In this document: positions 24,106 to 37,623 of the stretch, in pieces | Position numbering within the stretch: the stretch's first letter is position 1 | Layout of the letters: each line of letters opens with the position of its first letter | From: Pyrocephalus nanus | Lineage: Eukaryota > Chordata > Aves > Passeriformes > Tyrannidae | Length of the DNA stretch: 64,000 nucleotides | NCBI GenBank assembly: GCA_038380795.1 | Contig: CM076267.1 | Location: forward strand, 13,871,501 to 13,935,500 | Reading direction: 5' to 3' | The notes under the pieces: model-generated | Told to the model about the DNA's origin: nothing | Database searches by the model: none | What the model saw: only the letters and a program-made list of their open reading frames with translations | Made by a program: the position numbers and the translations under genes

Positions 24106-27100
24106 CGCTAACAGCGTGACTGATTTTTCTTTACTCCTCCTCTGTGTCCTCTCATCTCTTTGGCCTGTTATCTTCTTCAGCACAGAAAGTACAGCTTATT
24201 ATGTGTTTATAACATTGCATGCAGTGTGTGATTCAGTTTCTGTACCAATATTCAGTTATATTAATAAAATAAATGAAAAAGAGAGGACTTATACGAAGAA
24301 AAATACTTCTAATTTAAGCCCAAGTTCTTTACCTAAAAGCAACAATTCACAGAACAAAGTCATTGGTAGCTTTAGGTCCAGGGATGTAAAAATTGTCAAA
24401 TTTTTGCTATTTGGTAGATGGAGGCCTCAAAATCTTTTATTGGCAATATACAAATTTTGCAAGGAAAAGAGATGGATACTGTGACCTCCCTGGTCAGTGA
24501 GAAAAGCCTGTCCTTAAAAGCTGAAATCTTCACATTTCTATTCGTACAGTTTCCACAATGAACTTCATAAAGGGTTGATACCAGTTTAAAATAGAGCGTT
24601 TTTTGTGCAAAGCTGTATGCTTTACTCAAGGCACAAAATATCTTCCGGACAAAAACATGTTCTGCTGAAATAAACAAACACTGATCAGAGAAAAGACAAA
24701 CTTAAAAGAACCCTCTGGGTTTCAGCAGATTGCAGCTTACAAGTGATCGTGTATTTTCTACCCCATGCAGTCTCTTTTTGGCCATCAATTGCCGTGCTTT
24801 CTTCTTTTAAGCTCACACCTCAAAAGCTGCAAATCTACTGTAGTATTTTTATACACTTACACAGAGGACTCCATATGAACTAGCTTTGTGTGCCTAAATT
24901 AATCTCTGGCATTCATGGATGAATTTGGAGGCATCAATTTTCCCTGCAGGTGGCTGTTGTGTGGCAGTTCAAAAGGGGGACAACAGCTGGTAATAGATTA
25001 TAAATTGGGGTGCCAGAGCTACAGTGAGGCTGAAGGACTGTCTAAATGCAAAACATTGTCCTGGCCTCTATGAAATGAGAAGAAAAAGACAGAAGTCAGA
25101 GATACAAGCTACTGCACAGGACTGGACAGGTCTAGAAATGTGATTCTACATTTTTTGGATAGTAAAAGGTACATCATGTGCCATCAGCATTCGTGAGGAC
25201 AGCAAAAATGAGACAGAAGGCATGAGGACAAAGAAGAGGGCACATGTCATCTTCTGACAAGGCTGTGAAGAAAGATGTTAAAAGTTTTATCAAAATGAAA
25301 AGTAAAGGAGTTAAGTCATAATTTTCATCTCATAAAGTCAGTTTGAGAGGAAGGCAAAGAGGTAGGTTAGGATTAATCTCACATGGCCTCTTGCCTACCT
25401 TTCTCAGGATAATGAGAGAAGTTGGTTTTTGGAGACTGTTCTTCTCTCTCAGGAGGACCTGGATAAATAGATTAAACTCAGCCTAGCAAGATGAATCCCT
25501 TGTCAAGCAAAGTCTGAGATGTTGACCACTGACACTTTTCTCCTGTCTCAGTTCTAGGATTTTTTATGTTTTTCCTGTGTCTCTACACCATTGCTCTACC
25601 AAACCTGAAAAGCCTAACAGAGAACAGGCATTCCTGAATGGGCAAATAGACCAGAATAGCATATATGCTCAATATCTGCTGTGGGGAACAAATTCCATGA
25701 AAACTATCTTTCAGGATAAGTTTTTAGAGATCAGGTTCTTACACTTGAAAAAGCTTGTGTTTTCTACTATAATACTCTCTAAACATATTATTAGTCAACA
25801 GTTTCAGTTTTGTGAGAGAAGAGGGGTAAAATCGAGAATAACTACCCCAAAACCTGATCAATTTTAAATTAATTATAAAAGGAAATTCAGGACATTTCAC
25901 AATCAGAATATCTTTTATTTCTTTTCTCACCTTTTTAAAAGGAAGCAAAAGCAAACATAAACATATCAATTCAGTTGTCCACACACTGGCAGATAAAGTG
26001 CTACTGCAGACCCCTTGAAGTGCTCAGGTGAAACTAGCAAAGATCTAGAGAGTAACTGCTCCCCTTCTGCAGTGTTCACTGGAGCCTGGTTATGCCACTC
26101 TCTCTGTATTTACACTCTGGCAACTCAGTTGGTGCCTAACTATCATAGTTTCATGGAAAACAGCAAAGACAAAAAGTGGCCTAACACATCCAAAAACCTG
26201 ATATGAGGTTTTAAAAGGAAAACAAAAGCTGTTGAAAACTTTTAATCTGATTTCTAAAGCTGGCTGAAATGTGATGCTGGAACAGCTAGGGATTTCTATG
26301 ACTGAAAATCTCATTAATCTGGTCTCCAGTCTCTACATCCCTCATGTGAAAAATTAGGAACCTGCATAATTCTTACTACAAATCCATATTCAAATATTGG
26401 TAGAGGCAGTGAAGAGTTATCCGGTGATTGAGATGCTCTTTGGGTTAGATTATATATGCCAAAACACTACATGAAAGATATCTGATCAGAAAGCCAGTTT
26501 TGCAGGATACCTCACTAAAGAAATACAGGTGTATTCAGAAGAGACCAAAACAAAAACCAAAATGAGATTGTTTGACACTGAAAGCCACAGATCACACCAT
26601 TCTGCAGACACTCATAGAAAATTCAAATTAAAATCACAGTTTTGACTCCAGCAGATATCATTAGTTGAAGGAGACACTAATCTTAACATGCACTAGGCTT
26701 AAAAGGAATTTCAAAGCCTTTGCTCTTTGACAAGGAAAAAAAGCATGACTAAAACTTACATTAACTCAGCCTGCAAAGTTATTGAAGTAGAAGTATGAAC
26801 TATAATAGCATTGGGATGCATTATTTATTACACAAATTTATTGACCATAAACTTTGGAAATGTTTTATTATTATACAGAAGTGCCAAGCATCAATCACTT
26901 TCTTGTGAAACAGCAAGGAAAGAAGATTGACCTCTCTGGCATTTATGAAACAGTTCGGGATATATTTGCATATCTCCCAGAATCCTACAGCCACAAAATC
27001 ACCCAAAAAGAGGGGAAGTTTGTTGGTAAAGTCTGATTTAGATGTCAGCAATTAGCTGTTTTCATAAAATGGAGAAAAATCAGGGTAAAACAAGCTTTAA

Positions 27101-28624
27101 CAAGTGAATTGGACAAGGAATTCCTGTTGAATTTTTAATTGGCAGTGATCTGACCCCTCAGAATGAGAGCAACCCATTGAGCTCATTCAGAGCCCAAAGT
27201 TGTCTTCAGGACAGGACATCAGGATATCAATACTTCTGCAGGTAGTCTGCACACTTACTGGAATTCAAGTTGTTTGTTTAATCATTCAGACCTTATCCTT
27301 TGAGGGCTGAGTTTTCCAAGCACCATGTAAGATTTGAATACTCAGCTAAGATGGCTTTTAAGGAAAGGTAGCTGCATACTGCTTCTCTGAAAGCCCCCTG
27401 CTCTGGCTTTGCAGGACAGCCCCAGAGCTCTGCAGAGGCACTCAGATCTCAGTTATTTCCCACAGCTGGGAATTCCATTTGTGCTTCCTCCTATGCTTCT
27501 CAAGTACTCAAAAGAATTCAGGTTCTGCCTAAATATTCAGGCAGGGCATACATTACAGGTCGAGTGGAAAGGTCTTCCACAGGAAATTGCTTCAAATATC
27601 AAACCAGCACAACAGCAATTTGTTTATTTTTCCCCACCAAGTAGCACAGCCCATAATCTTCTCTCTATTTTTGTGCTGTTTTTGCTTGAATGCAAGTCTA
27701 TGAGTAGTCACAGATGAGTGGCACAGTTTTTTCAGGGTGGCGGTCGGTAGGATGAATTGCCAGAAATGAGAAGTGATATTTTTGTCATATTCCTTTTTAT
27801 ACTCCAATACCTTAAAAAATAAAACACACACTCCAACTCCAAATTACCAAAACACACACTGTATTTTCATTCCTGATCACAGGAAGAAAAACTGGTGTTC
27901 ATTTTCTGCCCTAGATATGACTACCAACACCTCAGTTTTTCCAATCTGTATTTCAGGGTTCCTCACTGAGAAAAATTTTCAGATATTTTCAAACAACCCT
28001 TCCCTGAAAAGTGAAGACATTTATGCAGACACAAAAAGGAGACACATCACTCCAAAATTCAGTGCTTACAAGGAGACACTATTAAAGTGTGCACAGAAGC
28101 AGCTACCCCTGTTGTCACAGTATGTTTAAGCAGCCAGGTGACAACAGAAATGCTTTTTCCTCTCCATCACAAGAAGAAATATTGTTTAAGCTTCTATATT
28201 CACAACATCTTTTTTGACACTTCTTTTCCTAAGCTACTATTGTTTGCTCAGTGTATTTAGCAGGCATTTATCTCACTCTATCAGCAAAGATTAAAGACTC
28301 CTACTACCTAGTAATCCAATTACCCTGCATGGGAAAAGCAAATGTATCTTTGGTCAGTGCCCACAGAGCTCCAGGAATCCATCACAATATAAAATGAAAT
28401 TTAATTAATTGTGTGCTTTGGTTTAGCCTCGTCCACATCATTATTTCATTCATTTCTAGTGGATATAATAGCAGAGGTTTAATAGTCATAAATGCACAGA
28501 ATCAATGGGTCAGCTTACCCTAAGGTCACTGTTCAGATAATTATATTTTTAAAGAATTGTATAAGAAAAAAGTTACTTGTGGTGGGAGACTGAAAAGAGA
28601 GAAAGAGAGTCACAGAGGCTTAGG
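24106..28624. other. Unique noncoding sequence
   Basis: No exon or repeat family recognised. The 122-codon frame at 24116-24484 (+) and the others here are unlike known proteins. Two stretches (about 24890-25020 and 28385-28560) have conserved-element-like texture and are discussed as findings. Confidence 0.5.
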
Positions 28625-28705
28625 ATAGCGTAGCACTTACACAGAAATCTGAGTGTTTTACCAATTCTACTAATCCTCATTTTACATTTCAGGAGTAGGG
28701 GACTC
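28625..28705 (-). repeat. Possible MIR-like SINE 3' fragment
   Basis: Plus-strand reading GCGTAGCACTTACACAGAAA, then CTACTAATCCTCATTTTACA and TTTCAGGAGTAGGG, resembles the reverse complement of a MIR-type 3' end ('TAGCACTTTACA... TATTATCCTCATTTTACAGATGAGG'). Confidence 0.4.
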
Positions 28706-30429
28706 TCATCACTCTTTTTTTTTTTTTTTTTTGCTTCTTCAAACATGTTTTCATATGATCTATTAAAATTTCTAGAGGAACCTCAAAATAGCACAACACT
28801 TATCCAAATCCCAGAGGCAACCAATTATCAGAGTAAGGTCTGGTGAAAACAAAAACCAAGAACCCCCCAGTAGTATGCTATAGATAAATGGGATGGCATG
28901 ATATGGCAAGTACAATGGGGAGCAGAAAAAAGGGTCTGTGATACTGCTTAGAACTATTGGGGAACCACATCATGTCTCAAGGCTGGAATAGAATCAGAGA
29001 AAGGCTATGAGAGCTAGAGGATAAGCCAACACCTGTGTAAAACAGCAGAAACAAAGCAAGCCTCTCAATGTAGTTTAATCAATATAGTGTTTTAAAGCAA
29101 CTTGCCCAAAACTGACAGATCAAGTTTTTAAGATAGTGAGACACAATGGCTAAAACAGACAAAAAAAATAAATCATCACAGTAAAGTTACAAAACACTCT
29201 GTTAACAGCAAAGTGGTTAGCCATTAGGAGAAACTAATTATAGATGTGGTAAAGTCTTCATTATCTATGACTGTTGAATCAAGGCTAAAAGCTGTCTAAA
29301 ATCTATGACATAACTCAAATAGAAGTTAGAGGGAAAAAGTACAAAGAATGCATTAAACCAGAGATCAAATTAGGCAGTAAAAAGTTTCTCCTCCAACCTT
29401 GAAAGCAACTGAAAATAACATTATTTTCTTGAATGTATTAAAACTAGAAAAATCCTTGTAAATATTTTAATAATTCTGAATAGCTTGTCCTTAGGAAATG
29501 AAAACTTTTTATCCTTTAAGTAGTTAATATCTGTTTAATCAGTGCTTCAACTCTGTGATATACCAGAGCTCTATGAAAGGAGCTACGAAAGAACAGCAAT
29601 ATCTGTCTCACCATATAAGAATATCAATACTCATATTTTCCCGAAGCTTATCTGAAATTTACTTGTATTACTCCACTTTTTTTAAAAAACAAAATCACCA
29701 CCCATGATACCCATAGGACTTTAATAACTGAGTGCACTCTACTGTCTCCTACTGCCCTTAGTCTTTTCCTTGCAATCTTACATTGTAAGTTTGTAGGATA
29801 CAAATCAAACTTCTCTCAGCCTTCCTCTGTGGTGGCATGCAGGTTTCCAATGAGGTGTTTTCTTGAGCACAACCTCAGACGTGGGCCTGACTGCTCCAGG
29901 ACAGTCAACACGTAGGTGTGGGGAATTACACAGGTTATACTGACTGACAGAAATTTTACAAGTCTGAATCCAAAGCCCTCCCCCAGAGAAATGTTACAAA
30001 ATACCCAATATGAGAACCCCCCCTATTTTTATAGAGCTCCTGAGCTGCTAGACCATTGCATTCACATGCTCCACATAGAGAAGCTATGGCAAACTGCTGT
30101 ATCCCATGACAATACTCAAACAGTGTAATTGTCACACAAACTCATGCTGTGTTTGCGTGTGTGCATACACATAGGCTATACTTTGAACAAAAAGATGTAG
30201 TATATGCTTCCAGCCTTTAGTCTGAGGTCCAAAGCCAGTTAAAGACATGAGAAAGCAGCCAGATTGCAGCCCACTAACATCAGCAGTGCCACACCTATCC
30301 TCAATGCAAGGCAACACCTAGACCAGATCTCTTGGGTGGGATACGGTCAAAGAGTATATTAAACCAGCTACAAAACACTGACTCCTTCATTTGTTTTGAG
30401 TGTGATGATCCTAGCCCTTGGTATGCCTT

Positions 30430-30600
30430 AAAAAACCAGCAACAACAAAACACAACAAATAAACAAAAAATCCCACAACAACAGCAACCAAAAAATTTAC
30501 AAAGCAACAACAGAAACTAAAAACAACAACAAAACTGAAGACAAACAAACAAAAAAACAACACCCTACCCCAAGAAACCAAAACCAAGGATGTATTTGCA
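30430..30600. repeat. A/C-rich low-complexity tract, AAC/AAAC units
   Basis: Nearly 170 bp dominated by AAC, AACA and AAAC units on the plus strand. It generates spurious Gln/Asn-rich plus-strand frames and Phe/Cys/Val-rich minus-strand frames. Confidence 0.9.
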
Positions 30601-30831
30601 ACAAAATAAAAGGAATCTACCCTGAAATACAAGCACACATACAGATTCAGGAAAATCTTGGGAATTGTACAACAAAACAGTGGTAATTTGACATTGAGCT
30701 TTGCTCCCTTTTGATTAAATGTCAAATATAAATTAAATTCTGTGTTCAGATTGCAAATTAAACTCAGGTCATTTTAACTCGAACTTAAAGAACATGAAAG
30801 GCCCGAGACAGAAAAGAGAATCCAGGAGCAG

Positions 30832-30872
30832 GGAAAAAAAAGAAAACAAAAAAAGCAACAAGAAAAAAACAC
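30832..30872. repeat. A-rich low-complexity tract
   Basis: Poly-A interrupted by single G and C residues. No attached retrocopy was recognised. Confidence 0.75.
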
Positions 30873-33676
30873 AAAGGAGGCAAGGACATGATGACAGCTC
30901 AAAGAAAATATAACACAAAGATGATTCTGTCTGTTTGAAGCTCATGCAATGCTACTGACGTTGCCTACTTTATGAGGCCAGTCTTAAAGACAGATACAAA
31001 GGGAAAGTTATTCAAAAAATCAATTCCGTTCTCCAAGTTTCCAGCAGGTCCCCAGCATCCATCAATAAAATAACTGATGCAGCACGTTTTGTTCTATGCA
31101 GTGTGGCCTTAACACAAGTAGAAGAAAATATTAGAAGAAATCACATGAAGAGTCACTGTAAAATTGAAATTATTTGAAGAATTTCATGAATGAAGCTAGA
31201 AGATGACTCATGCAGTCCTCCTTTGTCCCACAGGGTAAGTTCAAAAGGGCATCACATACAGGTATTTCACAACCACGACTTTCTGTGTGAATGAGAAGCA
31301 GAAGTCCCATTGAGAGGCTTGCCAAGTGTCCAGAAGCACAGCCATCTACATTTCTTTCAAAAACACCACCTACATCTTCCCAAAAGACAAAAATGGATAT
31401 AACAACATGGGATTTACTTAATAAAGTACAAATGATTGAGATCTGAAGTAAATGCAACCAACTGGTCAATATAGCTATGTAAAGCAATTACTGAAGAACC
31501 AAGCAGCCTTTCCCTCTGTAAGTAAAGTACTTTAAAGGAAATAGAACTGGAAGCCTATCTAGTCATTTTCTCTAGCTGGTCTCGAAGAAAGAGCAGCTCA
31601 CTGTACACAGACTACAAAATGTTGCAAATACCTGCCTGTCTGTAATGCACTGAGGCAAAAGGAGGTAGAGATCATTACTGACACCTTCGGAGGCCACACA
31701 CAGATTGACTTTCACTGGGTTCCTCAAGGCCCTCATACAGCTCCTTCTTGAGGAAAGGTGATTTTTACTTCTTTAATCATAAACTCATTATCTCAATTTT
31801 GTGTCTACTTGCTAATCTCTTGCAGATGCAGTGATCTAAATTTAGTATTCATATTTTCAGTGTCAACATTGGCTACAGCCCTCTGCTGGTATCAGGTACA
31901 GCAATTCAATTTCTTTCAGTGCTCCTGCTTTATATTTAACAATTATACATGATCCCTCTCAACCCTTTAAAAAAAAGTGTTTGTCAGAATTTCTGTCAGG
32001 TTCTTCAAACTTGACATAACTGTTATTGAGGCAAAAACACCAAAAGTTCCAAGAAATCAAAAAAAGCAGAAACATTACATAGGCTTTGTATAACAACCAG
32101 AATAGTCCTTGATGTGCAACAGTTAATTAGTCTCATTTTATTTCCAGTACAGAAATGGAGTTTGACTAGATATAAGCAATCATCTTCAAATAGACACTGC
32201 AAGGTAGTTGTGACTTCTACTTGCTTTCGTTTTTAGTCGCTGTAGTCAGCCCCTTCAAGGAGGGGATGTGGTTGCTTGATGTTTTGACATCTATGCTATG
32301 CATATAATTCTCACTTAATAGAATAACACCTTGGGAAGCAACAATACAAGTAGGATGAAAAACATACTTGTTTGAGTCTGTTTCTCTATTTCTTTTGGAT
32401 GAATATATGTTGGAAACCAGAACTAATTTTCACATTTGGCTTTGTACAGTATTTGTGTGGCCTTGGTTTTGTAATTCTAGGCAAGTATATTTCACTTGCA
32501 GCTATTCTACCTCATCTCAGGAGTGATTTACATTTTTCAGTCAAGCACATGCTCACATGCAGTGATACAGCTTTGGATACCACCGCCAACCAGCAGGCCT
32601 CTAATGAGTCTCACAAAGTGGCCCCTCAAGGAGCCAAAGCACCAATTGTAAAGACATAAAGTCCAACAAAGCAAGGCTGGGTAAGCCACTGGTATCTGCA
32701 AACCAGAGTACACCAGTGATGATTCAAGAGTCCACAAGTGTCATGCTGAAGCAGTTTTGCCATTTACTCTGATTTGCTCATACATCCTCAAAGCTTTGAA
32801 ACATCAGAGGAATATAAAGGTTATATTGCACTTGGGGCGCCCAAGGCACTCTGTCTGCAAGGACACTGGCATCATACCAGCAAGAAATCAGCACAAGAGA
32901 ACAAGGTATGGAATCAAGCTCCTTGCAGGATTCATTATAATGTTAGCCCAGGCAAAGGAAGGTGTCCCTCATGCGCCCCTCTTAAGCAGTAGTATTAAGG
33001 GTGAGCTTTGAGCAATGGAGCCGACTCTGGTTATGGAACCATTCACCAGACCTGAGTTACGACAGGCTGTCAGCACCTTTCATCAACATGAATCATATTG
33101 CTTAGCTAATGGACCCTGGTAAGGATCTACTATTTTTCAATATTTTTCCCATTATTGTAAATAGATGAGATTATGCTCCAGGCCACATATGAAAGATGAA
33201 AAATTAGGAGGAAGAGACATGAATAAGTGCAGAGAATGTGAAGAAAGAATGTGATTGCTCTTATTTCTTTCCCTCAGCAAGGCATTTTCTTCCCCTTGAC
33301 AAAACTAGCAGTTGCCCTGAGAAAAAGCCAACTGATGTTACCTGGTGTGCAAGATCGGAAAAACATTAAAATAAAGCAATACTCGCAGTAAAAAACTTTA
33401 ATTATTTTACTGCTTTCAATATTATATCAGCATTCATTTTTTCCTAAGCTTAAATGTCTGAAGTACTATTATAAATAGAAAATAAAGTATGAGAATTAGA
33501 AAACAAAATAATTCTCCAGGGTAGGTGGCAAAGCATCTCTTTCTAAAATAAAAAAAAATCTTGCCTAGTGTCACAAACGTGAAATCTAAGGGTAAAACAA
33601 AATGTTAAGCTTTTACACAGAATTACTCAGATTTTGTTAAAGCAGCTCATATGGCTCTAAACAAGAGTTCTTCTGG

Positions 33677-33705
33677 AAAAAAAAAAAAAAGAAAGAAAGA
33701 AAAAA
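33677..33705. repeat. Poly-A with GAAA microsatellite
   Basis: Fourteen A followed by three GAAA-type units and a further A run. A purine-only stretch of 29 bp. Confidence 0.85.
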
Positions 33706-35974
33706 GGCACGTAAATAAGCTGTCTGGGTTCTTCTGAAAAATGACCTCTGTGAATCCTAAGAAATGAACAAATCTCACATTCTCAAAAGCCTTATTTCTT
33801 AATACTACTTTTAATCCAAATTTTAGCAATCCATCTGTGCATTTGAAAGAGTTACTGAATTTATCACCATTTAAGCCTGCGTAAACACATACAAAGTTGT
33901 GGCAACACTTGAAAACAGAGAATCTTGACAGAGCCAGTTTGCCACCATTTGCAGGCTTAGATGAATGTGGTGGGCCTTTTCTCAAATTAGTTCCACCTTT
34001 TTCTTATGATAGAAACAAGTTTTAGCTTTCAGTGTTTTTCAGTTGATGTTATGTTTATATTATATATGCATATGTTTTTGCTATTCATTTGGTAAGGAAA
34101 CCAAAGCAAATCTAAGAACAGATGAACTCCCTGTGATTTGCAAACCTGACACGAAGTGCTGTGAGAAATTCAAACTATTCTTGCTCTTGGGATTTCACTT
34201 GAAAGTTTACAGGAAAGAAACAGATTGGTAACCCTACCTCCATAATATTTCCACAAATATAATCTGGATTCCTTCTTCCCTGGGTTTTATTGGTGGTGTG
34301 TGTTTTTGTGGTTTGTTTTTTTTCCCTGATCTGGTTAGATAGATGTTTGAACACACAACAAGCACAAGAGGAATTATAACCTTGTAACTACCATAGTCAT
34401 GAATGCTCAACTGAATCCTCAGGGCACCATTTAATATTCAGATGCACAAAAATACATTTAAATAATGGTAGGGTTTGGCTGTGCCACAAACCAGCAGATG
34501 CTGGGCAATTTAAAGTTAAGGATGACACTTCATTACCACTGTTCTTAACAAGGAAAAGGAAAAGCATGTAAATTAAGGATATAATTTCAGTTTTCAAACA
34601 AATTCTTCAGGATTTATTGGTGTGTTGCATTGGTAATGGTATTTTAAGCACAGTTTTCTGTATGTTAACGGCCAGAAATATTCTCTGTATTCAAGCAATA
34701 CTAAACTTAAAAAAACTAAAAGAAAAGTGATAAAATTGAAGAGTCACATCCCCAGTGAACTGATAAATAAATCACTGTAAAAATCCTACCATATTTTTGG
34801 GAGGGGGTGGGAAAAACCGTGTGATGTTGTGAGCTTCCTACACCATACCAAATGCAAACACAAAACAAAATACTTGACAAAAACTGAAAAAGAATAATGC
34901 TAAACTGCTACCCACACAGGGAACATGAAACATTGTAGAATTAATTTATCTGGCACAGATAGTTGTGTCTAAAGCTTATTTTTATAATTTTTTATTTGTG
35001 ATGTATATACACTAACAGCAGTAAGAGTCAGAAAACATCAAACTTCCAGACACTGAGTTAGTTCTGAGGCAACAATGAGTCTTGGTGTTTATTTACTTTT
35101 AAACATAAAATAGAAGAAACAATAATTTTCTCATGTCCAGAAACTAATTATATGCCTGAAAACAATTAGATTTAAGTGATATAATGAGCAAGAAGCTAAG
35201 TGGTTCAAAGTACTGATCATCTGCGATATGGGGCAATAACTGTAGACCCTTTTGATGTGATCAGTCCTTTGCTTTTTGCAGTTCATTCCAGATATAGAAT
35301 TTATTAACCTGTGAGAAGCCCATGTGACACTCTCGAATATTTTTTATAGGAAAGAAAATTGAAATAATTTTCCAGTTGCACTTGATCTGATTCAGAAAAT
35401 AAAAATGAATGAAATAAAATCTACTTGAAAAATTAGAACATTTATAAATACAAACTCAGATTTTCAGGCTGCCCATTAGTGGAGGTCCATCCCTGACAGA
35501 GAATTATATATATAAAATTTTAAAAATACAAAGAGAGAAGAAGAGATGAGCAATAAGAAGCATGAACTTCTGTGAATTGAAGAAAGAGACAAGAAGAAGT
35601 GCAAAAGAAAGAAAAAGATCTAGCTGAGTAAAGACCAAAGGGACAGTACGAATCCAAGATTGCATAGTATAAAAAATATCTTCAAAGCAATTGAGGCTTA
35701 AAAATTCAGAGAAAGCCTTTGAAAACATATAAAACCATATAAAAAACTATCTGAGAGGCTCAGGTATGGCTGAAACATACCTGTCAAGACAAACAATTCA
35801 GCTGTATAAGAATTGTTTTTACAAGTCCAACAAAAAAAGTTGTCTCACTTGCAAGGACAGATTTAGGCTTTTATGTTAATTTATATGCTTCAAGCAGTTA
35901 CTTATTTTACCGCACTCAGTCAGATGTATGCATATTCTGGGTCAACATGCTCAGAATAACCAAAACATCATGAA

Positions 35975-36190
35975 ATAAAAAATACAAAACAACCCACCCA
36001 AATAAAGAAACACAAAACACCAACAGAAATAAACAAACAAAATCCAAACACAAAACCCAGCACAAAATGAAATAGAATACTTACTAGGTAGAAGCAGGCA
36101 AAAAGGTCGCTCTGATACAGCTGCAAAAAAAAAAAAAAAAAAAAAAAAAACAAACCCAAAAACCAAAAACTCAAACCAAAACTCAAAACC
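35975..36190. repeat. A/C-rich low-complexity tract with 26-bp poly-A
   Basis: A/C-rich sequence on both sides of an uninterrupted 26-A run (36125-36150), with a more ordinary segment between about 36070 and 36124. It creates Phe-rich frames on the minus strand that are not credible genes. Confidence 0.85.
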
Positions 36191-37581
36191 ACCACACCTG
36201 TAAGTCTTTACCAATTTAAAGGTAGCTTCATTCCAGCATGCAGCAGGGAGTAGCAGGAAGGGAAATGTTTCAGAAAAAGACAAATGTGTGTGGATTACCT
36301 TTCCAGAAAAGGCAGTTTTCCTACCTTGCTATATTGGTTCAGAAATGATATGTAACATAACATATTTAAAGCTGTTAGCAGTAGCAAATTTGTTCAAGTT
36401 CTTAAGATTTTTTTTTTAAAGAAGTGTACCTTTTTTTAGTTTCACTGGATACTCCTGATGAAATAGTTTGAATCAGCAAGTGAAAAGGATGAGTGAAGAC
36501 AGCCTAAGCTTCCTTGATTCTAGAGGATATGAGCATCACATTATCTAAAGTTAGCATATGAAATAATTATCTGATTAGTCACAGAGAAAATTATTCATCA
36601 AACAATCCAGGCTTAATCCTTCCAAAATCCCCTTAAAAGAAATATAACCCACCAATACTGTATTACTTTTATTTCATAAAGTTGAACATATAACTTGCTT
36701 TTCCCCTTTTCCTTTTTTTAAGTATATGCTCCTCAATATTTTTCCTTCTACCACTTTTGTCTCCAAATTGTGCTGTATTAATGGGCCCCAAAGCTGTTCT
36801 GTGTCTCTTCTCTTGCATTTCATTTTCTTTAGATTTATAACCTTTGAAGTCAATAGAGTTACAATCTGAGACAATGTAAAAATATGTCATCACTTGATAA
36901 AAAAAACCAAGATGCCTCTTTGCCTTACCTTTTACCAAGTGGAGGCAGCTGAACAAATATATAAGTGGAGGGGAAAAAAAGAAACTCATTGAATCCCTTA
37001 AGTATAATTTTTTCTGTTGTGTTCTATGGCAAAAACTGCTTGAGAAGTGCAACAATTAAATAAATTATAGTAAAAAATTGGAAGAAAAATCAGAGGGGAA
37101 AACTATACATCCTAATGGGACTTTTTTTTTGTTTGTATTTCCTAAACCCTTGTGTCCAAATTGATTGCAGAAAGGTAAACAGTATTGAAACTTCTACTTG
37201 TAACTGTTTCTTGCACCCAAGAGAGCCCAACTTTTTCCTTTCTCCCTGTGGGGCAGCAGCTCCTGTAGCTGAATTTCAAAATTTGCAGTTAAAATGGAAG
37301 GAGGAAAAGGCAGTCCTTAGAGTGAACCCACACGTGGCAGAATCCATCAACTTCAACTACTTCATCTGGAGTAATTTCACAGGATTGGTTTTCAGGCAAA
37401 GAACCAAATTCTGGAGAGCTGCAGGAATCCAGTAGCAGCCAGAAAGGTGCCAGCAGGACCTGCCCTTTGGGCAAGGGAAGAATTTCTACTCTGTAGTCTC
37501 CTCTCATAGAGGCAGCATGCAGTCTAAGAGATGCTTCTAGCCCGGCAGCATGTCACCATCCCTGGTCTCCCTGATATCCTA

Positions 37582-37623
37582 TTTTCTCACCCTGAAGGGT
37601 GAGAGTGTTTTCTCACCCTGAAG
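37582..37623. repeat. 16-bp direct repeat containing a perfect 8-bp hairpin
   Basis: TTTTCTCACCCTGAAG occurs at 37582-37597 and again at 37608-37623, 26 bp apart start to start. The first copy also forms an inverted repeat: CTCACCCT (37586-37593), GA spacer, AGGGTGAG (37596-37603). The second copy lacks the right arm. This is probably a small local duplication. It has no terminator or regulatory meaning that can be shown here. Confidence 0.8.

Noticed and set aside
33647..33985. 112-codon minus-strand frame without obvious low complexity in its N-terminal part
   Set aside because: No recognised domain, its C-terminus runs into the complement of a poly-A/GAAA stretch, and no splice or promoter context was seen. 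Chance frame is the simpler reading.
35951..36283. Minus-strand hydrophobic frame of 110 codons
   Set aside because: Produced by the A/C-rich tract and the 26-A run at 36125-36150.
37582..37623. GC-rich hairpin considered as a rho-independent terminator
   Set aside because: Eukaryotic context, only an 8-bp stem, no adjacent transcription unit, and a local duplication explains it.
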